A DNA stretch of 64,000 nucleotides from Shinella sp. PSBB067 (GCF_016839145.1 NZ_CP069303.1:1488001-1552000); one strand, 5' to 3'. Shown: positions 8,112-17,762, counted from the first letter of the stretch. Notes: generated from the sequence alone by a model not told the origin. Translations and numbers: made by a program.

Positions 8112-8762
8112 ATGCGCATGCAGACCAAGGCCGCGACGGCACTTTACGACTATTGGGCACGCCAGCGCGGCGAGCGCGCCGTGCCGCTGCGCAGCGCCAT
8201 CGAGCCCGCCGACATCGCGGCGATCCTGCCCGACGTGTTCATCCTCGAAGACGGCCGCCTGCACGCTCCGCGCTTCCGGCTGGCCGGCACGCGGCTTTGC
8301 GCGCAGTTCGCCCGGGAACTCAAGGGCTCGGATTTCGACGCGCTGTTTGCACCGGACCAGCGCGTCCGCGTCGCGCGGATCGCCGAGAACGTCATGGCGC
8401 AGGCCGCACCCGCCATCATGCATGTCCAGCTCGTCGACGGCACGCTGGAGACGACGGAGGCGGAAATCGCGCTGCTGCCGCTCGCCACCCGAGGCAGGAC
8501 GGCCGACCGCATCATCGGCACCTTCGCGCCCCTGCCCGGCCAGCGCCCGCCGCTATCCGCCTTCCGCTATGCCACGCTCGGCGCGCTCTCGGTCATCGAT
8601 CCCGAACGCCGCAGCGATCCCGCCGCCAACCGGCCGTCGATCCCCATGCCGACCTCTATCATGGCCATGCGCCCGGCCGGCCTCGGCCAGACGGTCAGCC
8701 GGGTCATGCACCTGCGCATCTTCGAGGGCGGCCGGCAGGCCGGCGAGCCGCAGGAACGCTAG
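8112..8762 (+). CDS. PAS_5-domain protein of unknown function
   Basis: 216 residues from the ATG at 8112 (an ATG at 8118 is equally possible). The sequence LYDYWARQRGERAVPLRSAIEPADIAAILPDVFILE followed by FRLAGTRLCAQFARELKGSDF is characteristic of the alphaproteobacterial PAS_5 (PF07310) family, in which a PAS-like fold makes up nearly the whole protein. There is no kinase or output domain. In rhizobia this gene usually precedes a PilZ gene, as here, suggesting a shared cell-surface or motility role; that is inference. The C-terminal 50 residues are Pro/Arg-rich and probably disordered. Confidence 0.8.
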   Translation: MRMQTKAATALYDYWARQRGERAVPLRSAIEPADIAAILPDVFILEDGRLHAPRFRLAGTRLCAQFARELKGSDFDALFAPDQRVRVARIAENVMAQAAPAIMHVQLVDGTLETTEAEIALLPLATRGRTADRIIGTFAPLPGQRPPLSAFRYATLGALSVIDPERRSDPAANRPSIPMPTSIMAMRPAGLGQTVSRVMHLRIFEGGRQAGEPQER

Positions 8763-8895
8763 CGAACACAACCGGCAACGCCCACAGGTTGTCGAAATCC
8801 CGCCCGTGGCGAGATTTTCCCGCACCGGCAAACCTTCTGTTAACCCAGAAAGGTTAAGTCTTGGAAAGAGATAGGATGATCAGGCACGCGCGCTC

Positions 8896-9507
8896 ATGTA
8901 CTCTTTCCAGCAAGCATCGCCCGCCGCCCGGAAGCCGCAGCCCGACCAGCGCGCCTTCCAGCGCGTATCGGTAAACCTGTCGGGCCGGCTGATGCTCGCA
9001 AGCCATGAAGAATTCGATTGTACCGTCCTCGACATGTCGCCGGGCGATGCGAGCTTCGTCTGCGCGGCGCGCCCCAAGATGGGCGAGCGCATCATCGCCT
9101 ATATCGACCATGTGGGCCGCATCGAGGGCACCGTCGCGCTTCTCAACGCGGACGGCTTCGCGATCCAGCTCAACGCAACGGACCGCAAGCGGGAAAAGCT
9201 CGCGGCCCAGCTCACCTGGATCGCCAACAAGCATGAGCTCGGCCTGCCGGAAGACCGCCGCCACGACCGCCTCACCCCACGCAACACCCGCACCGACCTG
9301 ACGCTGGACGACGGCCGGCGCTATCCCTGCCGCATCATCGACCTTTCGCTTTCCGGTGCGGCCGTCGACATCGACGTGCGCCCGGCGCTCGGAACCGCCG
9401 TCCAGCTCGGCCACATGAAGGGCCGCGTCGTGCGTCACTTCCAGGAAGGCGTTGCGATCGAGTTCTCCTCGGTCCAGTCGAAGGAAGCGCTGACCGTCTT
9501 CCTGTAG
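8896..9507 (+). CDS. Tandem PilZ-domain c-di-GMP-binding protein
   Basis: 203 residues with two PilZ domains. The first has QRAFQRVSV followed by VLDMSPGDASF; the second has RRHDRLTPR followed by IIDLSLSGAAVD. The second shows the complete c-di-GMP signature of an Arg-rich R-x-x-x-R motif plus D-x-S-x-x-G. The first has SPGD in place of SxxG, so it may be the degenerate partner. It has no enzyme or membrane domain, so it is probably an adaptor. It is followed by a strong terminator, and a diguanylate cyclase is encoded in the same window at 55.2 kb. Confidence 0.9.
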   Translation: MYSFQQASPAARKPQPDQRAFQRVSVNLSGRLMLASHEEFDCTVLDMSPGDASFVCAARPKMGERIIAYIDHVGRIEGTVALLNADGFAIQLNATDRKREKLAAQLTWIANKHELGLPEDRRHDRLTPRNTRTDLTLDDGRRYPCRIIDLSLSGAAVDIDVRPALGTAVQLGHMKGRVVRHFQEGVAIEFSSVQSKEALTVFL

Positions 9508-9539
9508 CGTTTCAGGACGATCCCGGACGATGCAGTCCC

Positions 9540-9566
9540 AAAAAGGCCCGGTCGGGCCTTTTTCTG
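9540..9566 (+). terminator. Rho-independent terminator of the PilZ gene
   Basis: AAAAGGCCCG and CGGGCCTTTTT form a stem with a three-base loop, followed by a T-run. It lies 32 bases after the PilZ stop. Confidence 0.9.
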
Positions 9567-9962
9567 TTTCAGGTCGGCACAAAAAGAATCCGAAAAAATT
9601 TCCGCGCCCGCGGGCGCTTCCCCGCGCCGGGCGGCCGCTTGCGCCGTCACGGCGTAACGCGGATGGCATCCGCTCCCCCGGCCCTCGGCCTGATGCACGC
9701 CCTCCAAACGAATCCTGCCGCGACCCGCAAATCCGAAAAAATTTTCAAAACCAATGGATTAGGTGAGAACATCCGGCAGGCGCGGCGGTGAAATTCGTTA
9801 GAATTTTAGTCAAATTCGTTTCGAATACACATAAAATGAAGATCAAGTTTTATTCTTGTTTTATACTTATGCGATCTTGATTTGAACTAAGTTATACTTC
9901 GGCTTTTCGCGCAAGATCAAAACATAGCTGTCATTGTGGCCTCATCAAACGGGGACGACACA
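9567..9962. other. 396-bp intergenic region with an AT-rich promoter zone
   Basis: The first half is GC-rich with no gene that I can support. Positions 9780-9935 are strikingly AT-rich for this genome, with TTTATTCTTG, TTATACTT and GTTATACTT words upstream of the transglutaminase-like gene. This most likely contains its promoter, perhaps with regulator sites. No factor can be assigned. Confidence 0.5.
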
Positions 9963-10562
9963 ATGACAAAAAACATCAAGACAGGGACGCTTGCATTCCT
10001 CTTCTCTCTCGCCGCGGCACAGGTCGCCATGGCGCTGCCGGCCAACATTCCGCTGGCGGGCGCCACCAACCAGCCCATCGGCCACTACGAGTTCTGCAAG
10101 CAGTACCGCGACGAATGCGGCCCCAACGGCAAGGACGAAGGCCCGCTCAAGCTGACGCAGGAAAACTGGAAGACGATCCTCAACGTCAACTACAACGCCA
10201 ATATCGAGTTCGTTCCGATGACGGACATGGAGATCTACGGCGTCGAGGAGAAGTGGACCTACCCGCAGGGTGCCGCCGATTGCGAGGACTATGTCCTGAT
10301 CAAGCGCAAGCGCCTGATCGAAGCCGGCATCTCGCCCTCGAACCTCCTGATCACGGTCGTGCTGCAGCCGAGCGGCGAAGGCCACGCCGTGCTGACCGTG
10401 CGCACCGACCGCGGCGACTTCGTGCTCGACAACATGCGCAACAAGGTCCTGCTCTGGTCGGAGACCGAATACCGCTTCCTGAAGCGCCAGTCCTCGGCCA
10501 ATGCCGGCAAGTGGGTCAAGCTGCAGGACGGCCGCGCCGAAGCGGTCGGCAGCGTCAAGTAG
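9963..10562 (+). CDS. Periplasmic transglutaminase-like cysteine peptidase (BTLCP)
   Basis: 199 residues from the ATG at 9963, with a signal peptide (MTKNIKTGTLAFLFSLAAAQ, cleavage near AMA-LP). The bacterial transglutaminase-like Cys peptidase triad is visible: Cys107 in GAADCEDYV, His141 in GEGHAVLTV and Asp156 in FVLDNM. The family (PF06035) includes LapG-type proteases that cut large adhesins when c-di-GMP falls, but many rhizobial members have no known target. No LapD homologue is present in this window. A strongly AT-rich promoter region precedes it. Confidence 0.88.
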   Translation: MTKNIKTGTLAFLFSLAAAQVAMALPANIPLAGATNQPIGHYEFCKQYRDECGPNGKDEGPLKLTQENWKTILNVNYNANIEFVPMTDMEIYGVEEKWTYPQGAADCEDYVLIKRKRLIEAGISPSNLLITVVLQPSGEGHAVLTVRTDRGDFVLDNMRNKVLLWSETEYRFLKRQSSANAGKWVKLQDGRAEAVGSVK

Positions 10563-10803
10563 CATCCCGCGCCCAGGCGCAAGACCAGATTGCCCGGCAG
10601 CGCCGGGCGAAAGAATGGGCCCGGTCAGTCCCCGATCCCCGTCCCGACCATGGCCCTGCGGCCGGCTCTCCTGTCCCGGAGCCGGCCGCATCCTTTTTCA
10701 GGACGCCATACAACCGGACAATCTCAACCGAAAATTAACCATGTTCGCAGACCCTCCGCCATGATGTGCCACGATGGACGGGCCGAGGAAACGCGAGGGG
10801 ACG

Positions 10804-11565
10804 ATGGCTGCGGCGACGACCGGCAACGGGGACCATGCCCCGCTTCTCTCCAACCGGCTGCTGACGCGCCTGACCGTCGGCGTCGCTTTCCTCGCCGGCC
10901 TGACGGTTGCCATCTCCATCGCGGGCCGCGCGCTCGGCGAGCGCATCGCGCTGGCCGGCCACACGGAGAATGCGGAACCCATCGACATCGTCATCGGCCA
11001 GGACCAGCTCCGCCTTCCCGCCAATGCGATCCGCTTCGAGGACCAGCGCCGCACGGGGCGCGCGGAACGCGTGGACCTCTACCTTACCTGGCCGGAAATG
11101 AGCGGCTATTCCAACGCCGAGCGCATCCGCTTCAACGATGCCACCCGGCCCGAGAACTTGATTTTCCTCAATCTTTCGCAAAGCACCATGTCGAGGGACA
11201 TGTCCGGCCGGCTGGGGCCGATCTACAGCCATCTCTTCGGCGACCGCCCCGAGCAGGGCCCCGCAGGGCTGACGCGGCAGTCCCTCAAGGAGAATTCAGG
11301 CTACGGCGGCGAGGTATTCTTCACGGGCACGCTTCCCGATGGCTCCGACTACGCGGTGCGCTGCATGATGCCCGCGGACTCCTCGCAATCGACAGGCGCC
11401 GACTGCCAGCGCGACATCCACATCGGCCGCGACCTTTCCGTGCTTTACCGTTTTTCGAGCAGACTTTTGCCGCAGTGGCAGGCCATGGAGGCGCGGGTGC
11501 GCGACTATCTCGGCGGCTCCCTCGCCGAAAACGGGCGCTCCTCCGCCGCCACCCGCAGCCGATAA
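10804..11565 (+). CDS. Membrane-anchored protein of unknown function conserved in Rhizobiaceae
   Basis: 253 residues from the ATG at 10804, which has a GAGG site; an ATG at 10774 would add ten residues. One hydrophobic segment (TVGVAFLAGLTVAISIAG) near residues 25-45 anchors a periplasmic domain of about 200 residues. The domain contains EPIDIVIGQDQLRLPANAIRF and a pair of Cys (RCMMPADSSQSTGADCQRDI) that could form a disulphide. I do not recognise a named family. It lies between a periplasmic protease and a cell-wall carboxypeptidase in the same direction, suggesting an envelope role by context only. Confidence 0.75.
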   Translation: MAAATTGNGDHAPLLSNRLLTRLTVGVAFLAGLTVAISIAGRALGERIALAGHTENAEPIDIVIGQDQLRLPANAIRFEDQRRTGRAERVDLYLTWPEMSGYSNAERIRFNDATRPENLIFLNLSQSTMSRDMSGRLGPIYSHLFGDRPEQGPAGLTRQSLKENSGYGGEVFFTGTLPDGSDYAVRCMMPADSSQSTGADCQRDIHIGRDLSVLYRFSSRLLPQWQAMEARVRDYLGGSLAENGRSSAATRSR

Positions 11566-11685
11566 AACACGGGCAATCTCAGAAACCAATGATTCATCAT
11601 AAACCGATTGGTAACGCTGTGTGGCTATCTTGCCCCAAACGGTCGTCGCGGCAGGTCGCAAGCGGACGGCATATGCAATTCGAGA

Positions 11686-13131
11686 ATGAAGAGTAACGTA
11701 GTGTCCCGTTCCGTATTCCTCGATTTCCTCCCCCGTCCCGGTCAGGCGATTGCCAATGCGGCGAAAGGTCTGGTGATGATCGGGATGATCGCCACGGTCG
11801 CCTGGGCGACGCCGGCGGCGGCAAATCCGAAATATTCCGGCATCGTCATCGATGCGAAGACCGGCAAGGTGCTCTACAGCGAAGACGCGGACGACTTGCG
11901 CTATCCCGCCTCGCTCACCAAGATGATGACGCTCTACCTCACCTTCGAGGCGCTGGAAGCCCGCAAGATCCGCCTCGATTCCCGCGTCCCCTTCTCGAAG
12001 AACGCCTCGAGCGAGCCGCCGACCAAGCTCGGCGTCGGCGTCGGCAACTCGATCACCGTCGAACAGGCGATCCTCGGCCTGATCACCCGCTCGGCCAACG
12101 ACGCCTCCACGGCACTGGCCGAACTGCTCGGCGGCTCGGAGGAACGGTTCACCCGCATCATGACGCAGAAGGCGCGCGCGCTCGGCATGACGCGCACCGT
12201 CTACCGCAATGCCAACGGCCTGCCCAACAGCGCGCAGGTGACCACCGCGCGCGACCAGGCCCGCCTCGGCATCGCGCTGCGCCAGCACTTCCCGCAGTAC
12301 TATTCCTATTTCTCGGTCCGCAGCTTCCGCCTCGGCAAGCAGGTCATCAACGGCCACAACCGCCTGCTCGGCGCGGTTCGCGGCGTCGACGGCATCAAGA
12401 CCGGCTATACCCGCGCCTCCGGCTATAATCTCGTGACCTCGGCCATGGCCGATGGCCGCAGCGTCGTCGGCGTCGTCATGGGCGGCCGCTCGGGCGCGGC
12501 CCGCGACCAGCAGATGCGCAAGCTCATCGCCACCTACATGCCGAAGGCCTCGCGCCGCGGCGGCGGCGACCTGATCGCCCAGACCAGCGACGCACCGACC
12601 CTGTCCGCCGAAGTCGCGAGCAGCGCGGCGACCGCCTCGGTCTCCGGTGGCTTCGACCTGCCGGAAAACGGCCCGGTTCCCTCCTACCGCTACAATGAGA
12701 GCCATCTCGAAACGGCCTATGCGACGCCGGCAAGCAGCTCGGAAGTCGTCGGCAAGCGAGCGCTCGCCGCCACGCTGAAGCTGCAGCGCGACGCCGCGGT
12801 TCCGCAGGAAGACCTGACGGAACAGGGCGACACGAGCGGCGCTGTCGACAAGCTGACCACCTCGGCCGTCGGGGAAACCACGCCTTCGGGCTGGGTTATC
12901 CAGATCGGCGCGACGCCGGACCGCGGCCAGGCGCAGAAGCTGCTGGCCAAGGCCCAGGACCAAGGCGGCAAGGCGCTCGCCAGCGCCAAGCCCTTCACCG
13001 TCGCGGTCAACAGCGGCAGCGAACAGCTCTTCCGCGCCCGCTTCGGCGGCTTCGACAACCAGGATCGCGCGGCAACCGCCTGCAAGGTGCTGAAGCGTAA
13101 GGGGTTTGCCTGCTGGGCCAGCCAGCAGTGA
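11686..13131 (+). CDS. D-alanyl-D-alanine carboxypeptidase (S11) with C-terminal SPOR domain
   Basis: 481 residues from the ATG at 11686, followed by a signal/anchor (LVMIGMIATVAWATPAAAN). All three penicillin-binding motifs are present: SLTK with nucleophile Ser76, SAN at 136-138 and KTG at 238-240. It trims the terminal D-Ala from peptidoglycan pentapeptides in the periplasm. After a linker of about 150 residues rich in Ala/Ser, the last 80 residues (GWVIQIGATPDRGQAQKLL to GFACWASQQ) form a SPOR domain, which binds denuded septal glycan and would target the enzyme to division sites. A DacC/PBP5-like role at the septum is inferred. Confidence 0.93.
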   Translation: MKSNVVSRSVFLDFLPRPGQAIANAAKGLVMIGMIATVAWATPAAANPKYSGIVIDAKTGKVLYSEDADDLRYPASLTKMMTLYLTFEALEARKIRLDSRVPFSKNASSEPPTKLGVGVGNSITVEQAILGLITRSANDASTALAELLGGSEERFTRIMTQKARALGMTRTVYRNANGLPNSAQVTTARDQARLGIALRQHFPQYYSYFSVRSFRLGKQVINGHNRLLGAVRGVDGIKTGYTRASGYNLVTSAMADGRSVVGVVMGGRSGAARDQQMRKLIATYMPKASRRGGGDLIAQTSDAPTLSAEVASSAATASVSGGFDLPENGPVPSYRYNESHLETAYATPASSSEVVGKRALAATLKLQRDAAVPQEDLTEQGDTSGAVDKLTTSAVGETTPSGWVIQIGATPDRGQAQKLLAKAQDQGGKALASAKPFTVAVNSGSEQLFRARFGGFDNQDRAATACKVLKRKGFACWASQQ

Positions 13132-13290
13132 TGCATCCGGACCGCGCCATGTAGGCGCGGCCTGTGGAATACCGCCTTGTACCCGCACAGCCACCGGTGA
13201 GGTATTGCGTACCGGCCGCTGCGGGGGAAGGCCCGGCAATCCCCACAAGGGTTTGCCATCCTCGATTGGGTAATGCGTACGAGGCAGATC

Positions 13291-13563
13291 ATGGCGATGA
13301 ACGAGAACCTGTTCGATGACCACCCCGCAGCGCGCGACGGGAAACGCAAGGCCCTGAAGGGCACGCTCCACCCGCTGCACGAAGCGGCGATGCGGATCGC
13401 GGACATCGGCCTCGGCCGTTCGCGCAACAGGACGAAGGATCTCGTCGGCATGCTGCTCGCCCACGGCGCCAGAGCCTGGCGCTCGGGCCAGCCGGCCGCC
13501 GGGATCCATCTCCATGTCGGCGTCAGCGAGCGGCGCCACCCGGTGCGCCTGCGCCTGCGCTGA
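13291..13563 (+). CDS. Small hypothetical protein, 90 residues
   Basis: The frame from the ATG at 13291 (MAMNENLFDDHPAARDGKRK) is strongly GC3-biased like neighbouring real genes, and no competing gene lies opposite. It contains HPLHEAAMRIADIGLGRSRNRTKDLVGMLLAHG and an Arg/His-rich C terminus. No family is recognised and there is no signal peptide or membrane helix. The ribosome site is weak (GAGGCAG). An in-frame ATG at 13273 is possible. Confidence 0.45.
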   Translation: MAMNENLFDDHPAARDGKRKALKGTLHPLHEAAMRIADIGLGRSRNRTKDLVGMLLAHGARAWRSGQPAAGIHLHVGVSERRHPVRLRLR

Positions 13564-13624
13564 ACCGTCCGGACCGGCGCCGCCGGTCCTTGCAAAGTCC
13601 CGCGACATCTGCTGTGCGTGAAGA

Positions 13625-14623
13625 ATGCCGGCAATACCCCTTCCCTTCGTCATCGCGCTCCTGCTCTGCGTCCTCCTCCTGCGGCTGGTCCTGTTGCGCG
13701 AGCCCGCCCTTCGGCCAGCCATCGGCTTCGTCGCCGCCTGCACCGTCGTCGCTGCCGTCGTCGGCGCACGGTGGACGTTCGACTGGCCTTTCGTACGATT
13801 CCTCCAGCCCGTCCTCGCATCCGGCCTGCCGCCGATCGCCTGGCTGTGTTTCACCGCGGGGCGCGGCAACCGCCGCTGGCTTCATCTGCTGCCGCCATTG
13901 CTCGTGCTGATCCTGTCGGCGCTCTGGCCGCTCTGGCACTCGCCCGTCGATCTCGTGCTCGCTCTGCTCTACTTCGGCTATGGCGCAGCGCTCCTGCGTC
14001 TGGCGATCGCCGGGCCGGACAGCTTCGTGACGACGCGACTGAGCGATGTGGCGGGCGCCCGCAAGGCCACCCTTGCGGCAGGCGCGCTCTTGATGACATC
14101 CGCCTTCGTGGACCTGCTCATCGCGGCGGATTTCGGCTTCTATCGGGGATCTCACGCCGGGGGCATCGTGACGGCCGGCAACCTCCTGGTCCTGCCGGTG
14201 CTTGCCTATGCCGTCGCGGTGATCGGCAGGAGCACGCCGGCGGACGATGCCGGCGAGACGGCAAAGCCGGAGGTCTCCGGCGAAGCCGATGCGCGTATCG
14301 TCGACACGGTCGACCGCCTCATGCAGGAGCGGCAGTTGTTTCGCGATCCCGACCTCACCCTGGACCGGATCGCGCGCCGGGCCGGCATCCCGGCCCGGCA
14401 GATTTCCGGCGCCGTCAACCGGCTGCAGGGACGGAACGTCTCGCAACTGGTCAACGGCTACCGCATCGACGCGGCAAAGCGCCTGCTGTCGGAAACCGGC
14501 ATGCCGGTCACGGCCGTCATGTTCGAATGTGGTTTCCAGACCAAGTCGAACTTCAACCGCGAATTCCTCCGCACGGCCGGCTGCAGTCCCAGCGACTTCC
14601 GCCGCGCCGCTATGGCAGGGTAG
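13625..14623 (+). CDS. AraC-family regulator with N-terminal membrane domain
   Basis: 332 residues. The first roughly 200 residues hold about six hydrophobic segments (FVIALLLCVLLLRLVLL, LLPPLLVLILSALW and so on). The last roughly 95 residues are an AraC/XylS DNA-binding domain with two helix-turn-helix units: LTLDRIARRAGIPARQISGAVN and MPVTAVMFECGFQTKSNFNREFLRTAGCSPSDFRR. Membrane-integrated AraC regulators of this architecture exist in proteobacteria, with mostly unknown signals. Its 3' end overlaps the convergent hydrolase gene by 14 bases, and that secreted hydrolase is a plausible functional partner. Confidence 0.88.
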   Translation: MPAIPLPFVIALLLCVLLLRLVLLREPALRPAIGFVAACTVVAAVVGARWTFDWPFVRFLQPVLASGLPPIAWLCFTAGRGNRRWLHLLPPLLVLILSALWPLWHSPVDLVLALLYFGYGAALLRLAIAGPDSFVTTRLSDVAGARKATLAAGALLMTSAFVDLLIAADFGFYRGSHAGGIVTAGNLLVLPVLAYAVAVIGRSTPADDAGETAKPEVSGEADARIVDTVDRLMQERQLFRDPDLTLDRIARRAGIPARQISGAVNRLQGRNVSQLVNGYRIDAAKRLLSETGMPVTAVMFECGFQTKSNFNREFLRTAGCSPSDFRRAAMAG

Positions 14624-15644
14624 CGCCGAGGAAGGTGGCGATGCGGTCGGCGACCTGCCTGTGGATCGCCGCCCGGCCGCGCGTGCCGCCATCCTTGCAG
14701 ACGACGCCATCCCCGGGCGACCGCGCCTCGATCATCGCGACCGCGCCGGCCTTGCAGAGCTGCATGAAGCTGAAATGCATCGCATCCGGCACGACCACAT
14801 AGTCGCGCATCGACATCGGCAGGCCCGCCGCGAGATAGCCCGACTCCGCCTCCGCCGGCAGGCCGCCGGCGTCAATTCCCGCGCCGAAGATCAGGACCGG
14901 GACGCGGACTGCGGCAAGGCTTTCGGTTGAGAAGCTGCGCGCAAGGCCGAGGTCGAGCGACACGGCGGCGCCGATGCGCGGATCGCCGAGGTCGCCTTCG
15001 AGCGCCGCCCTTGCATCGCCCGTGCCGTCCAGCCCCAACTCAAGGGACAGCGCGCAGGCCCGCGGACTGGTCTTCGCCTTGCAATCCGCCAGGAAACGCT
15101 CCGCATCGACCCGCGCGCCCGCAAGCGCCATCACCGTCCATCCGCCGAGCGAATGGCCGATGGCCGCGATCCGCTTCCCGTCGATGCGCGGCCCGAGGTC
15201 CTCGTCGGCAAGCACGGCGTCGATCAGGCGGCTGAGGTCGCGCGGGCGCTCCCACAGTCTTGCGGCTTCCGCCTTGCTCCGGTCGAAGGTCGTCGTGCCG
15301 GGATGGTCGGTCGCAGCGACGACATAGCCCTTCGCGGCCAGCTCGCCCGCAAGCCAGCTAAGATTGCGCCAGCTTCCGCCATAGCCGTGGGAAAGCACGA
15401 CCAGCGGATGCGGCCCGTCATCGGGCGATGCGTTGCGGATGGCCGGCACGCCGAGAAAGTCCGGGTTTTCGCCGACTGCCTCGGTCTTTCCATCGTCTTC
15501 GGTCGGATACCAGACGACGGCATTCAAGGCGCGTCCGTTCGCCGACTGGGCAACCTTGAGGTCGCGAACGCCGATCCGTTCGGCATTGGCAGGGATGGTG
15601 AAGGCGGCAAGCAGCACCGCGGCGCAGAAAAGCGACTTGAGCAT
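14610..15644 (-). CDS. Exported alpha/beta hydrolase (dienelactone/PAF-acetylhydrolase-like)
   Basis: 344 residues from the ATG at 15644, preceded by a GAGGT site. A signal peptide is clear (MLKSLFCAAVLLAAFTIPANA), so the product is periplasmic. The alpha/beta hydrolase core is visible: the oxyanion region HPLVVLSHGYGGSWRNLSWLA, the nucleophile elbow GHSLGGW and a C-terminal DAMHFSF containing the His. The family resembles PAF-acetylhydrolase-like or dienelactone-hydrolase-like enzymes; the ester substrate cannot be predicted. It is convergent with the AraC-type regulator and overlaps it by 14 bases. Confidence 0.85.
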   Translation of the reverse strand: MLKSLFCAAVLLAAFTIPANAERIGVRDLKVAQSANGRALNAVVWYPTEDDGKTEAVGENPDFLGVPAIRNASPDDGPHPLVVLSHGYGGSWRNLSWLAGELAAKGYVVAATDHPGTTTFDRSKAEAARLWERPRDLSRLIDAVLADEDLGPRIDGKRIAAIGHSLGGWTVMALAGARVDAERFLADCKAKTSPRACALSLELGLDGTGDARAALEGDLGDPRIGAAVSLDLGLARSFSTESLAAVRVPVLIFGAGIDAGGLPAEAESGYLAAGLPMSMRDYVVVPDAMHFSFMQLCKAGAVAMIEARSPGDGVVCKDGGTRGRAAIHRQVADRIATFLGATLP

Positions 15645-15736
15645 GGGGACCTCGTTGGTTGAACGAGGCCGGAATGCGCGGGACAGCGGGAGAAAGAGAC
15701 CTGAAACACGATTCAGGACGCCGGACGCGGCTTTTT

Positions 15737-16174
15737 TCAGAGCAGGCCGAGTTCGGCCAGTTCCCGGCGCAGTTCGAGCGGCAGTTCCGCGGTACCCTCG
15801 CCCATATTCTTGAGATCGCGCGGGGCGTCGTCTTCCGTGAGGTAGCGCCAGCCCTGGAAGGCGCGGCGGGGCTGGAACTCGGTCTCGACGACCTCCGGCC
15901 CGAGCACCAGCTCGCAGCGCGAAATGCCGTTGCCATCCGTGAAGGACTTGATGTCGAGCAATTTCTGGCGGGCCTGCACCTGCCCCTTGATGACCCAATA
16001 GAGCGAGCCGCCATCGAGCAGTTCGCGGTCACGCTTGGGGATCATGCGGGTGACGTGGCTGGAATGCGGCTCCATGCCCGCCGCCATCGCGATCAGCGAA
16101 CGTTCGGACACCCATTCGCGCAGGTCCTCGATCGAGTCCGCGCCGACACAGAGTTTGATGAGATGAAGGGCCAT
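15737..16174 (-). CDS. DUF1489 family protein
   Basis: 145 residues beginning MALHLIKLCVGADSIEDLREWV. The whole length, including HVTRMIPKRDRELLDGGSLYWVIKGQVQARQKLLDI and the FQGWRYL segment, matches the alphaproteobacterial DUF1489 family of normal size. Members are cytoplasmic and have no established activity. It is a single gene between the hydrolase and sdaA on the same strand, with spacers of 73 to 92 bases, so co-transcription is possible but not evident. Confidence 0.88.
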   Translation of the reverse strand: MALHLIKLCVGADSIEDLREWVSERSLIAMAAGMEPHSSHVTRMIPKRDRELLDGGSLYWVIKGQVQARQKLLDIKSFTDGNGISRCELVLGPEVVETEFQPRRAFQGWRYLTEDDAPRDLKNMGEGTAELPLELRRELAELGLL

Positions 16175-16247
16175 GCGTCTTTGAACGCCCTTGCGGCGGC
16201 CGGGTCAAGGGGCCGCCGCGTCGCACCCACAGGCAACGACGAGGGCT

Positions 16248-17648
16248 TCAGCACTCCACCACGTTGACGGCAAGGCCGCCGGTGGAGGTTTCCTTGTACT
16301 TCTCGTTCATGTCGACGCCGGTCTGGCGCATCGTCTCGATGCAGGCGTCGAGCGGCACGAAATGCTTGCCGTCGCCCTTGAGGGCGAGCGAGGCAGCCGT
16401 CACCGCCTTCACCGCGCCGAGCGCGTTGCGCTCGATGCAGGGCACCTGCACGAGGCCGGCGATCGGGTCGCAGGTCATGCCGAGATGGTGCTCCAGCGCG
16501 ATTTCCGCGGCATTCTCCACCTGTTCCGGAGAGCCGCCCATCACGGCGGCAAGGCCGGCGGCGGCCATGGCCGAGGCGGACCCCACCTCACCCTGACAGC
16601 CGACCTCGGCGCCGGAAATCGAGGCGTTGTGCTTGATGATGCCGCCGACGGCGGCGGCCGTCAGCAGGTAGTCGCGGATGCCGTCCTGGTCGGCATCCTC
16701 GTGGAAATGCAGGTAGTAGCGGATCGTGGCGGGCACGACGCCGGCAGCCCCGTTGGTCGGCGAGGTCACGACCCGGCCGCCCGCGGCATTCTCCTCGTTG
16801 ACCGCCATGGCGTAGACGGACAGCCAGTCGTTGGCGAGCAGCGGGTTCGCCTTGTTGGAGCGCCACTCCTCCTGCAGCTTGTCGTGGATCGAGCGGGCGC
16901 GGCGGCGCACCTTCAGGCCGCCCGGCATGATGCCTTCGTTCTTCAGGCCCCGGTCGATGCAGCTCTTCATCGCCTCCCAGATGCGGTCGAGGCCGGCATT
17001 CAGTTCCTCGCGCGACATGGAGGCTTCCTCGTTCGCGCGCTTCATCTGCGCGATCGTCATGTTGGCGCGCTCGGCCATGTCGAGCATCTGCCTGGCGGAG
17101 GAAAAGGGGAACGGCACTTTCTTGTCGCTGGAGCGCGCCTTGCTGGTGCGCATTTGCTCCAGCTCGGTATCCGTGACGACGAATCCGCCGCCGACGGAAT
17201 AGTAGATTCGCTTGAGAAGCAGCCGGTCGTCGCGGTCGTAGGCGCTGAAGGTCATGCCGTTGGCATGGCCGGGCAGCGGATTCTTCTTGTCGAAGATAAG
17301 ATCGGTCTTCGGCTGGAAGGCGTAGCCGGGATGGCCGGGCGGCGTGATGCGGCCGCTATGCTCGACCTCGGCGACGATCGCGTCCATCCGGTCGGGATCG
17401 ACCGAATCCGGCCGCTCGCCCATCAGGCCGAGGATGACGGCCCGGTCGGAGCCATGGCCGACGCCGGTATAGGCGAGCGAGCCGTGCAGGCTCATGCGGA
17501 TGGCGGTGACCCGGGCTCCGGCCGGCCGCGGCCAGTCGTCCGACAGGATCAGGTCCAGGAACCGGTTCGCCGCCGACATCGGCCCCATCGTATGGGAGCT
17601 CGACGGCCCGATACCGATCTTGAAGACATCAAAAACCGAAAGAAACAT
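16248..17648 (-). CDS. sdaA: L-serine ammonia-lyase (L-serine dehydratase), iron-sulfur dependent
   Basis: 466 residues from the ATG at 17648, with AGGAG upstream; [24 protein letters not shown] is the classic start of the single-chain enzyme. It deaminates L-serine to pyruvate and ammonia using an oxygen-sensitive 4Fe-4S cluster. Motifs include the N-terminal beta domain and the alpha-domain stretches [37 protein letters not shown] and [17 protein letters not shown], the latter two carrying cluster Cys. The C-terminal [10 protein letters not shown] ends in the conserved tail Cys. It links to the one-carbon and glycine genes elsewhere in the window. Confidence 0.95.
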   Translation of the reverse strand: MFLSVFDVFKIGIGPSSSHTMGPMSAANRFLDLILSDDWPRPAGARVTAIRMSLHGSLAYTGVGHGSDRAVILGLMGERPDSVDPDRMDAIVAEVEHSGRITPPGHPGYAFQPKTDLIFDKKNPLPGHANGMTFSAYDRDDRLLLKRIYYSVGGGFVVTDTELEQMRTSKARSSDKKVPFPFSSARQMLDMAERANMTIAQMKRANEEASMSREELNAGLDRIWEAMKSCIDRGLKNEGIMPGGLKVRRRARSIHDKLQEEWRSNKANPLLANDWLSVYAMAVNEENAAGGRVVTSPTNGAAGVVPATIRYYLHFHEDADQDGIRDYLLTAAAVGGIIKHNASISGAEVGCQGEVGSASAMAAAGLAAVMGGSPEQVENAAEIALEHHLGMTCDPIAGLVQVPCIERNALGAVKAVTAASLALKGDGKHFVPLDACIETMRQTGVDMNEKYKETSTGGLAVNVVEC

Positions 17649-17762
17649 TCCCGGACTTCTCCTTGCCGCGGCAGGCCGCGCTTTAATCCTTGAAGGTACG
17701 CTATCACGCATCGCGTCCAAGGCGATCTCCCGACATCGGATTTTACCAACGCGACATGCCCT

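Noticed and set aside
8896..10562. A LapD/LapG-type adhesin-release system formed by the PilZ and transglutaminase-like genes
   Set aside because: The protease family fits LapG broadly, but there is no LapD-like HAMP-GGDEF-EAL partner or large adhesin in the window, so the pathway is not claimed.
11296..13869. An 857-codon minus-strand frame opposite the carboxypeptidase gene
   Set aside because: It covers several well-supported plus-strand genes and shows only antisense composition bias.
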